Origin: Isoetes taiwanensis
Lineage: Eukaryota; Streptophyta; Lycopodiopsida; Isoetales; Isoetaceae
Direction: 5' to 3'
Length of the DNA stretch: 64,000 bases
NCBI GenBank assembly: GCA_021234155.1
Contig: JAJEKV010000050.1
Span: forward strand, 3,310,488 to 3,374,487
Every line of letters starts with the position of its first letter. The stretch's first letter is position 1. Below the pieces are notes generated by a model. The model did not search any database, had not been told where the DNA came from, and saw nothing but the letters and a program-made list of their open reading frames with translations. This document shows positions 46,721-57,877 of this stretch, piece by piece. Both the position numbers and the translations under genes were made by a program.

Positions 46721-47739
46721 ACTCATCCCACACCGTTCGCAACAAAATGGTTTATCAAGTGCAAACCACACCTCGGCAACAATGCGCACTATCGGCCACC
46801 TCTTCAAAAGGGTGCAGCCCATAACTCTATCGACCTGATCAACCACGGGGATCAACCAACGTCCTCCTTTTTGATCCTTCTAAAGCTCGGTGTTATCCTT
46901 TGTCAGAATGGGGTCATACCACCCGCGGCGTGTCCTCAACTTCCACAAGTTCAGGTACGGCTTCACGGCACAAATCGGACCACATCGGTCCGCCTCACGG
47001 CTTACCAACTCTGGCTCGCTAATGGCAAACAAGGCCCGCGACCGGTTCTTAAGAAAGCCACCAAGGCGCCTCGGCAATCACGCTATCAACCGGCTCCAAA
47101 GAAATCCACCTCACTTTGGATCAACAAGCCCAAGAGGAAATTTTTTCTGGGCACTTAATCCTCGGTCCGGCCCGTCAAATTGGGTTGGTTTAGTTTCACG
47201 CCGGACCAAGGCATCCGTCCCTTGACTATTATTGAAGGGCCGCAGCACGCCTTTCGCGGTTGACACCATTCCTCATGGGGACAAAAAAAAGGTTCACTTT
47301 GCACGACTTGGAAAAGCTCATGCCACATGTCATGCCCAAAGTTAAGCCAAAGCATTTTGAACCTCATGCAAGCTCTGCCGAAGGCGCACATTGGCAAATG
47401 TTCATGCCACCACTAGAGCTCAACACGCACAAGATACACCTTCGACATCTCAACCTCCGCTCTCGGACATATCCCAATATTGCAGCGTAGGGGTTGACTT
47501 ACTCAAAAAGTTCTTTGCTTCCACCGCCGCCTCCGCACCAGTGGAACCAAAGCAGATCCTTTTTCTCATGTACCTCTCGAACTCCAAGAGGAGCTCGCCA
47601 AGATCAAAATTCCTTTAAGCTTGGCAACCATTTTAAAACTACATCACGCTCTCAAGGACCGGTTACCACTCCCAAGCTGTTTTAGTTGGGGCTGTGGGTT
47701 ACCTCTACACCCACGTCCATGCCCGCGGTGGGCAATCGG

Positions 47740-47930
47740 CAGTCAACCATGTTCAAATCGATGGAGGTAGTGCGATCCAATCTCATCACGGATAAACTCC
47801 GCCAAACAAATGGGCATCACACAACTCTTTAGGTGCCCCATATGACATCAAATTGGCTAATGGCCACATCCGAGACCTCAAAGGCGTCACACCTATTCTT
47901 CACATCAACATAGGTGATCTCCGGCTTTCC
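47740..47930 (+). pseudogene. Aspartic protease
   Basis: NHVQIDGGSAV with the catalytic Asp, then after a frameshift GAPYDIKLANGHIRDLKGV and TPILHINIGDL, the flap-to-C-terminal part of a retropepsin. Matches the 24.7-kb copy. Confidence 0.75.
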
Positions 47931-48599
47931 CATGGAATTTGGAGTGTGGAAAGGCTGGCGAAGATCCGGTGACTATGAAATCTTTGGTAGGCGGACCTTT
48001 TCTCTACCCGGGCAAAGAGTATCCATTCTTGGGCCACGGACCGTTAGTCATCAACGATGGTCATCTCAATGCCACCATGGACTTGCAAGCAGGCGGGATC
48101 ATTTACGGTGACAATGCGGAACCTTCTCTCTCGGACAGCGATTACGAAGAAGCTCGGAATATTTATCAAGTTCGGGCTCCACGTGAGTGCGCCTCTGTCA
48201 TCCTACCCACCGAATATCTTTGATCCTTGGGGAGAAATGACTCTTGATCCGGGGACCCGGTGTGGCTGCCTTACTTGACCCTATCGGCTCCTTGCAATCG
48301 AATCCAACGCGTTGATCACTTTTCAGATCGACACTCCTGCAACTCCCGTTGATGTACCGCACGCCGTCATGAAGCAACCAACGCTACATGACAGCGAGCA
48401 ACCTCTCTTTTTCACCACGCCAAAGTGCCACGCATCCGGTTATGCTCAACCTCCACGCACATTGTCCGGATCTTGAAGTCATACCCCATATTCGGACTCC
48501 CGAAGTCGAGATTGTGGGCGTTGGCAACAATCAACTTTGTCGCATTGCTGCAAACCTTCCGGCTCCTTATCGTAATAACGGGGCCGTCCGCGTCTGTTC

Positions 48600-49470
48600 A
48601 AAAATTCAAACACATTTTAAGCACGGAGTTACAAAGATCTTCGGGAATCAACAAAAGCTTGGGGAACTCACCATTCCTACCAAATCGATGCCGCGACCGA
48701 TTAGCAGCGGCGATCTGAGCTCAACCCTAATTACGTGATCGGCGTCAAGCGAAATTGACAAACTCGCTAGCTGCGGGTTTGATCTATGAGGTCAAACATT
48801 ACGAATGGGTGAGCCCCATCGTCATTGCCCTTAAGCACAATGGTAAGATCGGCGTGCATTGTAGACTATCGGAAACTCAATCAGAGCCACGCGGGCGTGA
48901 TCATTTTCCACTTCCTTCCTGACCAAGTTACGGAAGAAGTGGCCGGACATGAGATGTACTCCTTTATGGATGGTTTTAAGGCTACAATCAGATCTCCATC
49001 AAAGAATCTGATCAACTCAAGACCACTTTCACCACCCCGGTGGAAGTCTTTTTTGCCTACAAGGTGGTTCCTTTTGGATTATCCAACTCTCCTTCAACAT
49101 TTCAACGCATCATGCTCTCGGTTTTTCATGATTTCATGAAGGAAAATCCCTTCTTGCAAATTTTTCAAGATGACTTCTCGCCTCTGAGTTCCATGGCTGA
49201 CCATTTGGATAAATTGGAACTTCGTCTTCGAGAAATGTGATGAGTCCGGCATTAGTCTCAATCACGAGAAATGCACCTTTTCGCGTCATCCGGTGTTGCT
49301 AGGGCCATGTTGTCGGCAAAGCGGGAATCACCAGCGATCCCGCCAAAATCGATTAGTGCTCAAGGCTCAAGCACCCGCCAATATCAAAGAGACACGCTCT
49401 TTCCGGGAAGGTCAATTATTACTCCACCTTCATACCTGGGTGGCGACCATTGCGGATCCCATTCATAAAC
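48600..49470 (+). pseudogene. Reverse transcriptase
   Basis: Includes VKHYEWVSPIVIALKHNGK, the VDYRKLN region (frameshifted at 48860), DHFPLP, a YSFMDGF block, AYKVVPFGLSNSPSTFQRIM and the active site LQIFQDDFS (about 49155-49181). DDF replaces the usual YxDD pair of residues after the first Asp pair, as in other plant gypsy RTs. At least five frame changes are visible between 48770 and 49420. Confidence 0.85.
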
Positions 49471-49499
49471 TCACGGGTGACCGAATCAACACGGGCTTG

Positions 49500-49960
49500 G
49501 AATTCCCGGTAAGTCTTTTCCAACAAATTGAAGCTTTTGCTTACTCGAGCACGGTTCTTGTTCCTCCTCAATGGGACAAGCCCTTTCCGCGTTCATGTCG
49601 ATGTCTCGGCGTTTGCTATTGGAGCTGTTCTTTCTCAAGAATATGATGCGCTGCCCGATAAACCAAATCGCTTCGCCCGGTAGAAAACTCAATTACTGGC
49701 GGCGCAACTATTCTGCCACGCGGGCGTGAAGCTTTGGGTCTCATTTTACACGTCCAGCGCTTCGTCATTACCTTTTTAGGCAGTCAAATCAAGTTCTTTG
49801 TGGACCACCAAGCACTCCTCTATTTGATCAACAAGTCCACCCACGGGCGCATTGCTCGTTGGGTCCTTCTTCTCAAAATTTGCTCCTTTTGAAATCGTTC
49901 ATATAAGGCCGGGCAAATCTCATGTTGTTCGGATTATCTTTCACGCATCCACCGCGGATG
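49500..49960 (+). pseudogene. RNase H
   Basis: Pieces of the gypsy RNase H core: VDVSAFAIGAVLSQEYDAL-like, FCHAGVKLWV, and FVDHQALLYLINKSTHGR with RWVLLL, then HIRPGKSHVV. Divided among three frames. It would degrade the RNA of RNA/DNA hybrids. Confidence 0.7.
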
Positions 49961-50249
49961 ATCCCTTAACAGGGTCTCGGGGCGCCTTCCCTGATGCTCA
50001 ACTCTTTTTAGTCACGGCAACACCACATTGGTTCCATGATTTTTCAGCGGTACCTCCTCACGAGGTGCTCTTCCACCCGAAGAGAGGCGGCTCTCTCACG
50101 CTTAGCGACAATCCCGTCGCCATCAATTTCTCTCAGAGGGTCCGTGACTACACCATGGTTGCGGGACATCTCTACAAAAGGGTAAGGACACCATCATTGG
50201 CTGACGTGTTCTACCTCATGAAGTTCCGGACATTGTTAGAAGCTCATCA

Positions 50250-51060
50250 AGGGCTCCGGTGGTGGTCATTTTCATGGTGACACCACGGACGCAAAATCCT
50301 TCTCATAGCCGGGTATTATTGGCCCACGCTCTTCAAAGATGCTCACGCCCACGCCCGCCGCGTGTGACGCTTGCCCGGCCGGGTGGGGCGCCCCACGACC
50401 CGTGGCGGCTCTTCCCTTGGCCCGGTCGCCACGCGCCACTTCCCGCCGGAAATGGGGAATGGACTTTGTGGGACCTATAGATCCTCTGCGAGGCACACTG
50501 AAGTGCGATACATTCCCAGTTCTCACCGACTCACCACCAAATGGGCGGAAGCTTGTGCACTTCCGGACAACACTGCTGCAAGCACAGGCTAGAGTCCTCT
50601 ATCAACAAATCATCCGCAGCGATTCGGGCGCCCCGGAGCTGGGTCGGTGGCCAGTGGTGTTCATTTCATCAATCATACTATCAAAGAGGCGGCGGATTAT
50701 CTCCGGATACATCATCACAAGAGCACACCTTACTATCCTCAAGGCAATGGGTTGGCGAAAGCACCAACAAAACTCACGGTCACCATTCTCAAGAAAATTT
50801 GTGGCGCTTCCCGCCAGTTGGCGGACAAAACTTCCCACTGTTCTTTGGGCCTACAATACTTGTTTCAAGATTTTCTGGGTCACCTCCTTTTAAATTGGTT
50901 TATGGTCGGGAAGCTCTCATGCCATTTGAATACATCCTTCCAACACTCCGATTTCAATCAAGCTCTGCTCATAATCCACCAGTTGCTCTCAAAGAACGGG
51001 TCTATCAATTAGAGCGGTTGGATGAACTTGAAGGATGCTTATATTAGTGTTCTTCATGGA
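50250..51060 (+). pseudogene. Integrase
   Basis: The zinc-binding N-terminal region ends in CDACPAGWG (about 50365). The catalytic core has KWGMDFVGPIDP (first Asp), RSDSGAPEL (second Asp block), FINHTIKEAADYLRIHHHK and TPYYPQGNGLAKAP (Gly-rich block before the Glu). The frame changes several times (near 50530, 50645 and 50880). It joins cDNA to target DNA. Confidence 0.82.
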
Positions 51061-51380
51061 CAACGATTGCAAAAATCTTTACATGACAAGCGTTTGAAGA
51101 CAAAAACATTCAAAGAAGGAGATTTGGTTCTTCTTTATGATTCAGTACAAAAATTGTCCGGGTAAACTCAAGTTTAAGTTGGCTTGGCCCTTATCAAATT
51201 GTTCAAGTGGTTAGACCAAAGCGTTTTCCAACTAGGCCGAGTTAGATGGCACTCCATTACCTACATTGGTTAATGGTTTTCGTCTCAAAGCATTTCATCA
51301 CACAGAAAGTGAACATCAACACACAGAGACAGTTCAAGAAGCAAACACCACAGCAAGTGACTAGAAAGGCGGTAGATTAT
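51061..51380 (+). pseudogene. Integrase C-terminal end without chromodomain
   Basis: KTFKEGDLVLLYDSVQKL, then FKLAWLGPYQIVQVV in a shifted frame, then VNGFRLKHF-like sequence. This is the SH3-like C-terminal domain. The absence of a chromodomain separates this family from the chromovirus at 59.5-59.9 kb. Confidence 0.6.
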
Positions 51381-54300
51381 ATTATAGTGGAGATTTTTTT
51401 TACAAAATGTGGGCGCAGCCGGCTATTTCGCTATGGGCACCGCCCTATATACAAAAAACGGGCTCGAGCCCTATCTACTAAGTCCTAAGAGGAAAAACCC
51501 TCTACTCGGGTTTGGAGGCGGAGGTGATCGCGGAGAGGAGATGGTAGAGGTTACACTCCGGATCCCCGTGAAGGTGCGAACCACCTCCATCCGTTGGTCT
51601 TGGTCGGGATGTTCAGCCATCCCGGCACACCAGCCGTCCATTCGAATGCCACGGTTGTGGCAGCGCCAGAGATCCAGACAATTCATCTTGCAAGTGATCC
51701 ACTCTTGACAATTGGTGGGCATCGTGCAGTCTTCGTTCAAGCGGCCCGGCGGCCATCACGGCGCCATCGGATGCCTTCGTTCCTCTCGGTTAAGTCTTAT
51801 ATAGCCGGCCCAGGCACTCCTTGTCGGCGTGGACCAATCACACAAATCGCCAAAATATTGTTTGCAATGCAAAAATTGTTTCTAAAATGAGAATCTTTTC
51901 TCCGCCGCATATCTAGCCATGGTACCTTGACACATTCCTTTTTAATGATATCCCACCCGAGTTGCCGCATTGAATGCCATTCCTTCTTTACGCCCGTCGA
52001 ACATTAATAGGTGTCCTTTGCCATCACATCGATCTTTCTTTCCGCGTCTCATCCTCACCGTTCATTGCTTCTCCCTTACGTTTTGGGACTTAGCCAAATT
52101 TTTGCCTCTCAATACCCTTCTTGGCATCTTTTGACACTGGCACCATCAACGGTTCCGGTTTAAGCACTCTTCATACCTCTTAAGCCTCCGGTTGTGCCCT
52201 AAAACAAACCTTTTCGTTCCTCTAGCGCCTTTGTCCTCCGTGCTTTCGCCTTCGTCTTCCGCCTTTGACATCCCTCTTCGTTTCGCATCATTCCCATGGC
52301 TGCCCCAAGATTTTCTACACTTCAAACTCGCTCCCAAGGATCCGCCCTTTTGCATCAGATCCTTCTTGACGCCCACTTTCCGTGAAGCCCTTGTTGGCCC
52401 AAATAAAGAAGTCGTTGAAACGACACCAGCTTTTACGAATTCTCTCAAATGGAACTTCCGGCTCCAAATCGACCCGATTCGCAGTTCATCGCCAATATCG
52501 TTAACGACCTTAAGGTTACACCCACCGTAATCGATGGCACCACTATTTCATTGACTCAACATTTGATTTACGAGGTATTTCATATTCCCTTGCACACCCC
52601 TTGTGTCTCATGGTGCGCTATCACTGGGATATCGATGTCCGCGAGTTTGGTGCACTCGCTTATCATGCCAATGTCCATCGTCGACCAATATCGACAAGCC
52701 TCACGAGACCTTTGTTAAATTTACGTGGCGAAAATTCCTTGGGTATTCTATCAAGAACACCCATATCAATAAACCTTTCTATAACCTGGTCCTCATTTGC
52801 TACACACTCCAAACACCACATAGATTGGCCCCAAATGATGTTCTATCGTCTTCTCCAAGAAATGGACCGCCTTGAGGTACCACTTCCATTCTGAAGTTTA
52901 CGTGGGAGGGCACTTTCAAGCCCTCATCCGTCATTACTTCCCCACACCACCAAATTCTCATACTTCCACTTTCAGCTCCCTTCCAATCACTCACCAAGTT
53001 GGCACTTCACGCCTTCCCCCACTGGTCATGACCACAGTCACACTCATGTCACTTGTCTCCTCCTCCGCTACACCATCCACTTCACACCATTTTTCCCGGA
53101 CCTCCCAAACCAGGGCCTTGACCAGCTCCCCACCACCACAACACCCTCGTCGGTTGTTGTATCGATGTCGGCCAGGATGCTCAAGCTGCTGCTCTTAAGT
53201 TACAAGAATCCCAAGGCGGCTCTTATGAGCGGGGTTCAACAGGCACTTTCGAGGCCTCGATGCGGTACACCAAGACCTTCAAGCCGCAATCGCCCAAATT
53301 GCAACTTTGGAGGCCAAACTTCAAGACAAGCATGAAGCTCTCTTACGGATCTCAAAAGTACACAAGCTCAAGTCACCAACTCGCGGACGCAAGGGCTCGG
53401 CTCGGTCAAATTCGGACTTTATTGGAGCACAACAAGTCCAAAGCTCTCTCACGAGTACCAAGGACGCCAGATATTGCTAAACTCAATGCCTTGTACTTCG
53501 AATCGTGTGAAAATTTCAGCACTCAAGTTCAAAATCTTTCAGCCCGGGCGCTCAAGTTAGCCTCCTTGGCTCAGCTTTCTACCACGAACCTCTCGGCTCA
53601 CCTCTCTTCAAGATCAAACTTACGAGGTGGTGCGTAAAGCGAAAATACTAGATGACGCCGGAGATTGCCGTGCCGTCTCAATACACCGGGAAATCCTCCT
53701 CCCAGTCAATCCTTCTCGAACGGGTCCGTGACCCGATCCACCGCTACTTTCGAAAGGGACAATCGGATCCGTGATCTCGAACAACAAATGCGCAACAAGC
53801 TATTCGATCTGGCGATGAGGCTCAAGCAAAACTTGGCGCTTGGGATCGCAATTCTTCACAGAATGCCAGTTGACTTCCCAGCTCCCTCCTGCTATCATGA
53901 TTATGTGGTTGCTCGACGCCACCTCTTCCTTTCAAAGTGGCACGCGGCCGATGGCCCTGTGGATATCCCACCGGCGATCTGATTTTCTTCGATTTGGCCG
54001 AACTCTCCATTGAAGACAAAGGGTTGTCTTTGTGCCCTTGTCGCCTTTGATCTCATACAACGTCTTGCCGATCCGCACTTTCTCACCTTCAGAGTGGTTC
54101 AGCCCATGGCTTACATCTTTCATGATTTCTATCCGGGTGATACGGGAACACTTTGGAAATGGGCCACGCCAGCTTTTCCAGGGTGACCCCACTGTGCAAT
54201 GGGTGCTTCAGGATAACAATCCATATCTTGCGGATCCTGCTCAGACCCAAACTCTTCATCAGGAGTACATGCCTGAGCTTGCCAATCATTTATCTCTCTC

Positions 54301-55243
54301 GGTAAGGCGGCTGCAACAAATTAGGAAGTATCTAGGACATCCCCAAGATCTTCCCTATGCACAAATTTATATGCACACCTCATTTGTTACAATCGATTAA
54401 AAACTCGTTGGATAGCAAGGCGGTCCCCCTACCGGATAGGATAGCCCTCCCCCATCAACTCTCGGCTCTGCTTCTCTTTGGGATCGTTGGTGTCGGGCAC
54501 TTGATCCGGATCTTGTCGAACAATTCGGGGAGATTCGGCCAAAGCAACCCACCACGGGCATGGTTCCTTCTCCCTATGCTTCCCTCAGGCGTACCTCCAC
54601 GCCCCCGTTCTCCCGACTTCGATTGGCGCCTTCCTTTTTGGACCAAGGTCATGGATGGTCATGCAGGGCGGACACCACCTCGATCTCGACGGATCTCCTG
54701 GGATCCACGTTTTGTTCGCCGCTCACATTGGGGCGAAGGTGCCACTCACGGACAACACCACCAATTGGATCTACATTGCTAATGGCGTGGTTGGCAAACG
54801 GCCCGCGGATGCGCTTCATGGTCTCAACACCTTCTTGCGAATGCCTCCACCTCACACGATCCTTCATCCCATCTTCAAAAGCCGGATTTTGCGCTGCCCT
54901 CAAATGCATTTTGCTAAGCTCCTTAAATCGGCAGCGTCCCATTTTTCACTGCAATCCAAATGCCAGCGTCAGTGCCTTTGGCCTTCAGACCTGTCTCCTC
55001 ATGGAATGTCAGTACATTTCTTCGGACGCCCACACGCCCCTTGAAGACATGGTCCGCTCTCGATTTCTTATAGATGCGATCCCGCCTTGGCCAAAACACT
55101 CCTCAAGCTCTTCAATCACGCCAGGATCTCATAAGCCAGTACCATAATGGTGCCCGTCCTCACTCCCGTGAGGATCACTTTCAGACCGATGGCTTCCCGC
55201 CCTCCGAAACGCTTCCTCCTTTTCTTCACTCTGAGTGTCGTTT
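51381..55243 (+). pseudogene. About 3.9-kb accessory 3' region with a broken additional ORF
   Basis: Between integrase and 3' LTR lies long GC-moderate sequence with coding character, in frames broken by indels. Segments in order: 52192-52900 (SQFIANIVNDLKVTPTVIDG, LTQHLIYEVFHIPLH, then WPQMMFYRLLQEMDRLEVPL), reminiscent of the plant retroelement-associated Transposase_32-type domain; a Ser/Thr/Pro-rich linker (about 52950-53180); a coiled-coil-like part (about 53250-53420, LQAAIAQIATLEAKLQDKHE); a middle block (54100-54400, GDPTVQWVLQDNNPYLADP and SVRRLQQIRKYLGHPQDL); and a C-terminal block (54660-55000) homologous to the orphan at 9.6-10.0 kb. Function unknown. The position matches where Athila/Tat elements carry an extra ORF. 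Confidence 0.6.
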
Positions 55244-55251
55244 GGTGGGGG
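55244..55251 (+). other. Polypurine-like tract before the 3' LTR
   Basis: GGTGGGGG directly abuts the TGTTAG of the 3' LTR. One T interrupts the purine run. Expected plus-strand primer site. Confidence 0.6.
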
Positions 55252-55837
55252 TGTTAGTCTGTGCCTCACAGTGCAGGGACTATTCATGCATCTGACGGAC
55301 CAGGTCAAGCTCAAGGATCCTCGGCCAACCCGCGGGTCAGACATCCAAGGCTCCGCTAAAGACCAAGCGGCCGACCACGCTAGGTCAAAGCCTTTGGTAC
55401 ATCCACAAGAGGCGCCGGCTTCGGACAAGTAATGACCACACCGCGTCGGCGTCGCCAAGTGATTCTAGGCACTTCAAGAGGCACCGCCAACATTCCCTAA
55501 ATCAGGCCTCCTTCCGAGAGTCACACCGAGATCGGTCAGTGTCTATATTGGGCCCCAAGGCCATTGTACTATATATATGAGTAGAGTTAGCTCATAAGTT
55601 TTTAGATGAGTTTTGAGTCTTGTCTCCCTTCGGTTTTCTCTCTCTATTCGAGAGCTCATGTATTTTCATCATTGATATCAAGGAAGCTTATCATCTTTCT
55701 CTCATTTGTTCTGTTTTCTTCTTTTTCTTCTCTTTCAGCAAATCCCGCGTGACATAGTCCCCCGGACTCTCCTGTTAGATCCACGGGTCCTCACAGAGGA
55801 CTGTCTTCCAGGAGTTCCCGAACCCAGACCCCAAACA
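55252..55837 (+). repeat. 3' LTR (586 bp)
   Basis: TGTTAGTCTGTGCCTC...CCCCAAACA, same length as the solo LTR at 61524. Differs from the 5' LTR at many positions, often CAG versus CGG/CCG words or 1-3-bp indels. Confidence 0.92.
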
Positions 55838-55842
55838 CGGCA
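55838..55842. other. Target-site duplication, right (CGGCA)
   Basis: Identical to 44754-44758. The LINE frame continues directly after it. Confidence 0.95.
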
Positions 55843-57451
55843 GCTGGGGACCCCCCTGGACTTGCAAAATGCAGTATATAGGCTGTACGAGGCATGCTCA
55901 GGCCGTATCACATCGGCGACACAGCCGTGTCGATAGCATTGGGTCGTCGGGGTTGCCCCCTCTCCCCCACACTCTTTGGCCTATACATTGATCAGTTGGA
56001 AGATTGGCTCTCTGAGCATGGAGGTGCGGGTGCACATCTCATGCATCACACAATCCGGCAACTCATATATGCTGACGATGTCAACCTCATGGCCTATACT
56101 CCAGAGGACATGCAACGTCACCTGGATGCTCTTGACACTTTTTGCCAGTTCACTGGCATGCGAGTTAACTTGGCCAACACTAGGGTGCTGCTAGTTGCAT
56201 CATCCCGTCAGCCAAGGCTTTCCACATTCACTTACCAGGGGCAAGAGGTAGAGATGGCTCCAACCTACAAGTACTTAGGGATTGAGTTCTCAACTACCAC
56301 CCATTGGGATGCGGCTATCAGGTTGCGAGTCACGGCGGGTTGGAAAGCACTATATGCCATGCAGAATAATAGCCACAGGGCAGAGTTGTATGCCTGGGGC
56401 CACCAGCCACATTTGTTTCGGGCCTTGGTTGAGCCGGTCCTTTTGTATGGGGCAGAAGTGTGGGGTCCGGTGATATCCCTCAACACCTGGAATGACCTCG
56501 GCAGTGCGAGAGGCCTTCTTGGCGGGGCCCTGGGGTGAAGTCCAGCCTTCATTGCATCCTACTCCGGGAGACGGGCTTTCTACTCCTTCAATGGGCTGCA
56601 TTAGAACGCCATATCGTTTACTTCCAAAAAGGTGGTCGCTATGGCTGATACACGCTTTTGCCCCACCTTGCCTTAGCCCGCGGCGATGGGTCCCCAACGC
56701 CAAAATCTGTTGGAAAGACAAGCAAGCTCATTGGTTCTCACGCCGGGTGTGCAAAAGCAAAACAGATCGTCCCGGTGAGGACAAAGAAAGATCACGCAGG
56801 CACTTAAACCGTACCTAGATGCTACTTTCCTTTCGCAAGCTCGATCTGCGAGGCTCTCGGCGCGACGTTAAGCGGGCACACCATCGGCAGACAAGTCAAT
56901 CCTAGGCTCACAAGAGACCCACACCGATTTTTTGTACACCCAAATGCCCATGAAGAAGCGCAGACTTATAGCTTCCATTACGCGCGGGTGCACATTGCCT
57001 CCGCATTGAAACAGGCGTTGGGCTCCGGGAAGCACGAGAGCAAAGGCTTTGCCAGTGTTGCCACCAGGGCGCCATTGAGGATGAATGTCATGCCCTCCAG
57101 ATCTGCCCAGCATTTTCGGGGAGCGATATGTTCGATTACTAGTGCCTGGCCAGCCATTGCATCAGTTATTGACTACGGCGTCAGTGGGTTTGTTGGGGTC
57201 ATACCTCTAGGAGGTTATGGATGCACGGACTCGTTTGTGTCCTACGGGATCCGGTATTGAACCCGCCCTATGCAATTGTGCACAAGTGGCCATGCTTATT
57301 ATCATGCTAAGGTTTTCCATCGAAAACCCTTGGTGGGGGGGTTTTAATCCTCGTCAAGAATACGCTTTTCGCTGCTCTTTTTGTTTGGGTCCCATGGGCC
57401 AATTGGTCTCCGTGGATGCTAAAAACCTATTCTATTCTATTCTATTCTATC
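55843..57451 (+). mobile_element. LINE reverse transcriptase, 3' part, with 3' UTR and tail
   Basis: Continues the LINE cut at 44758: LDLQNAVYRLYEACSGRI, GCPLSPTLFGLYIDQLEDWL (about 55952-56011), the active site IYADDVNLM (56065-56091), YKYLGIEFSTTTHWDAA and LLYGAEVWGPVI (to 56475). A 214-codon frame is open from 55894 to 56538, then frames break. C-terminal region to about 57110; 3' UTR 57270-57430 (GTCCCATGGGCCAATTGGTC, CCGTGGATGCTAAAAA); terminal tail of TATTC units at 57431-57451. The split halves give one RT with the correct motif order. Confidence 0.87.
57429..57451 (+). repeat. (TATTC)n LINE tail
   Basis: Four ATTCT/TATTC units directly after the shared 3' UTR, like the copy at 19710-19730. 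Confidence 0.8.
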
Positions 57452-57578
57452 TAGTTTTTTTTATGTTGCGTGCTAAATTGCCAGATTGGATTTGGAGTTA
57501 TTCAAGAGAACAAAAATCGTGGAAGTCACAGATCAATACTGACGGTCTTTGCTGCCAGATGTAGGGAGATTAATGCCT

Positions 57579-57877
57579 TTAGCTCAAGGATTGAGTTTTG
57601 GCCAAGCTCCAGCTTATGCAACTTTTCTCAAGCTCCTTTCTAATAGAGCTTCTCCTCTTAGTGTTTTTAGAACAATGCCTAGTATTAATAGCTGGAGTGT
57701 TTTCTGGTTTTAAGGCTCTCCTATTCTTTTCCCCTCCTTTCCCTTTTGAGGATACCTTAGAGGCCTTAGACTTATGCAGGGTCGTCAAATTGGTAATTGA
57801 ATTGAGGAAGTTATCCTCATCCCAATTGTTTTGAAGCTCAGACATGTCTTCATTTTCTTTATCAGAATTATAGGCAA
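57579..57877 (-). other. Lys-rich open frame next to a chromovirus LTR
   Basis: Minus-strand frame with SELQNNWDEDNFLNSITNL and SKASKVSSKGKGGEKNRRAL, ending at 57579. It lies just outside the LTR end at 57878. It may be flanking host-gene DNA or a gag start of an adjoining element. Not recognised. Confidence 0.25.

Larger units (their letters stand above)
44759..55837 (+). mobile_element. Complete Ty3/gypsy element, 11,079 bp, non-chromovirus type with accessory 3' region
   Basis: Two LTRs (44759-45354 and 55252-55837), each starting TGTTAG and ending AAACA, flank gag with tandem zinc knuckles, a DGGS protease, RT with an FQDDF active site, RNase H, integrase, and about 3.9 kb of extra sequence. 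A perfect 5-bp duplication, CGGCA, borders it. Domain order protease-RT-RNase H-integrase is Ty3/gypsy. There is no chromodomain after the integrase; instead the segment ends in a GPYQIVQVV and LVNGFRLK-like motif, as I recall for Tat/Athila-group elements. All ORFs carry frameshifts and stops. Related copies lie at 21.9, 24.1-28.0, 9.6 (accessory piece) and 61.5 kb (solo LTR). Confidence 0.92.
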
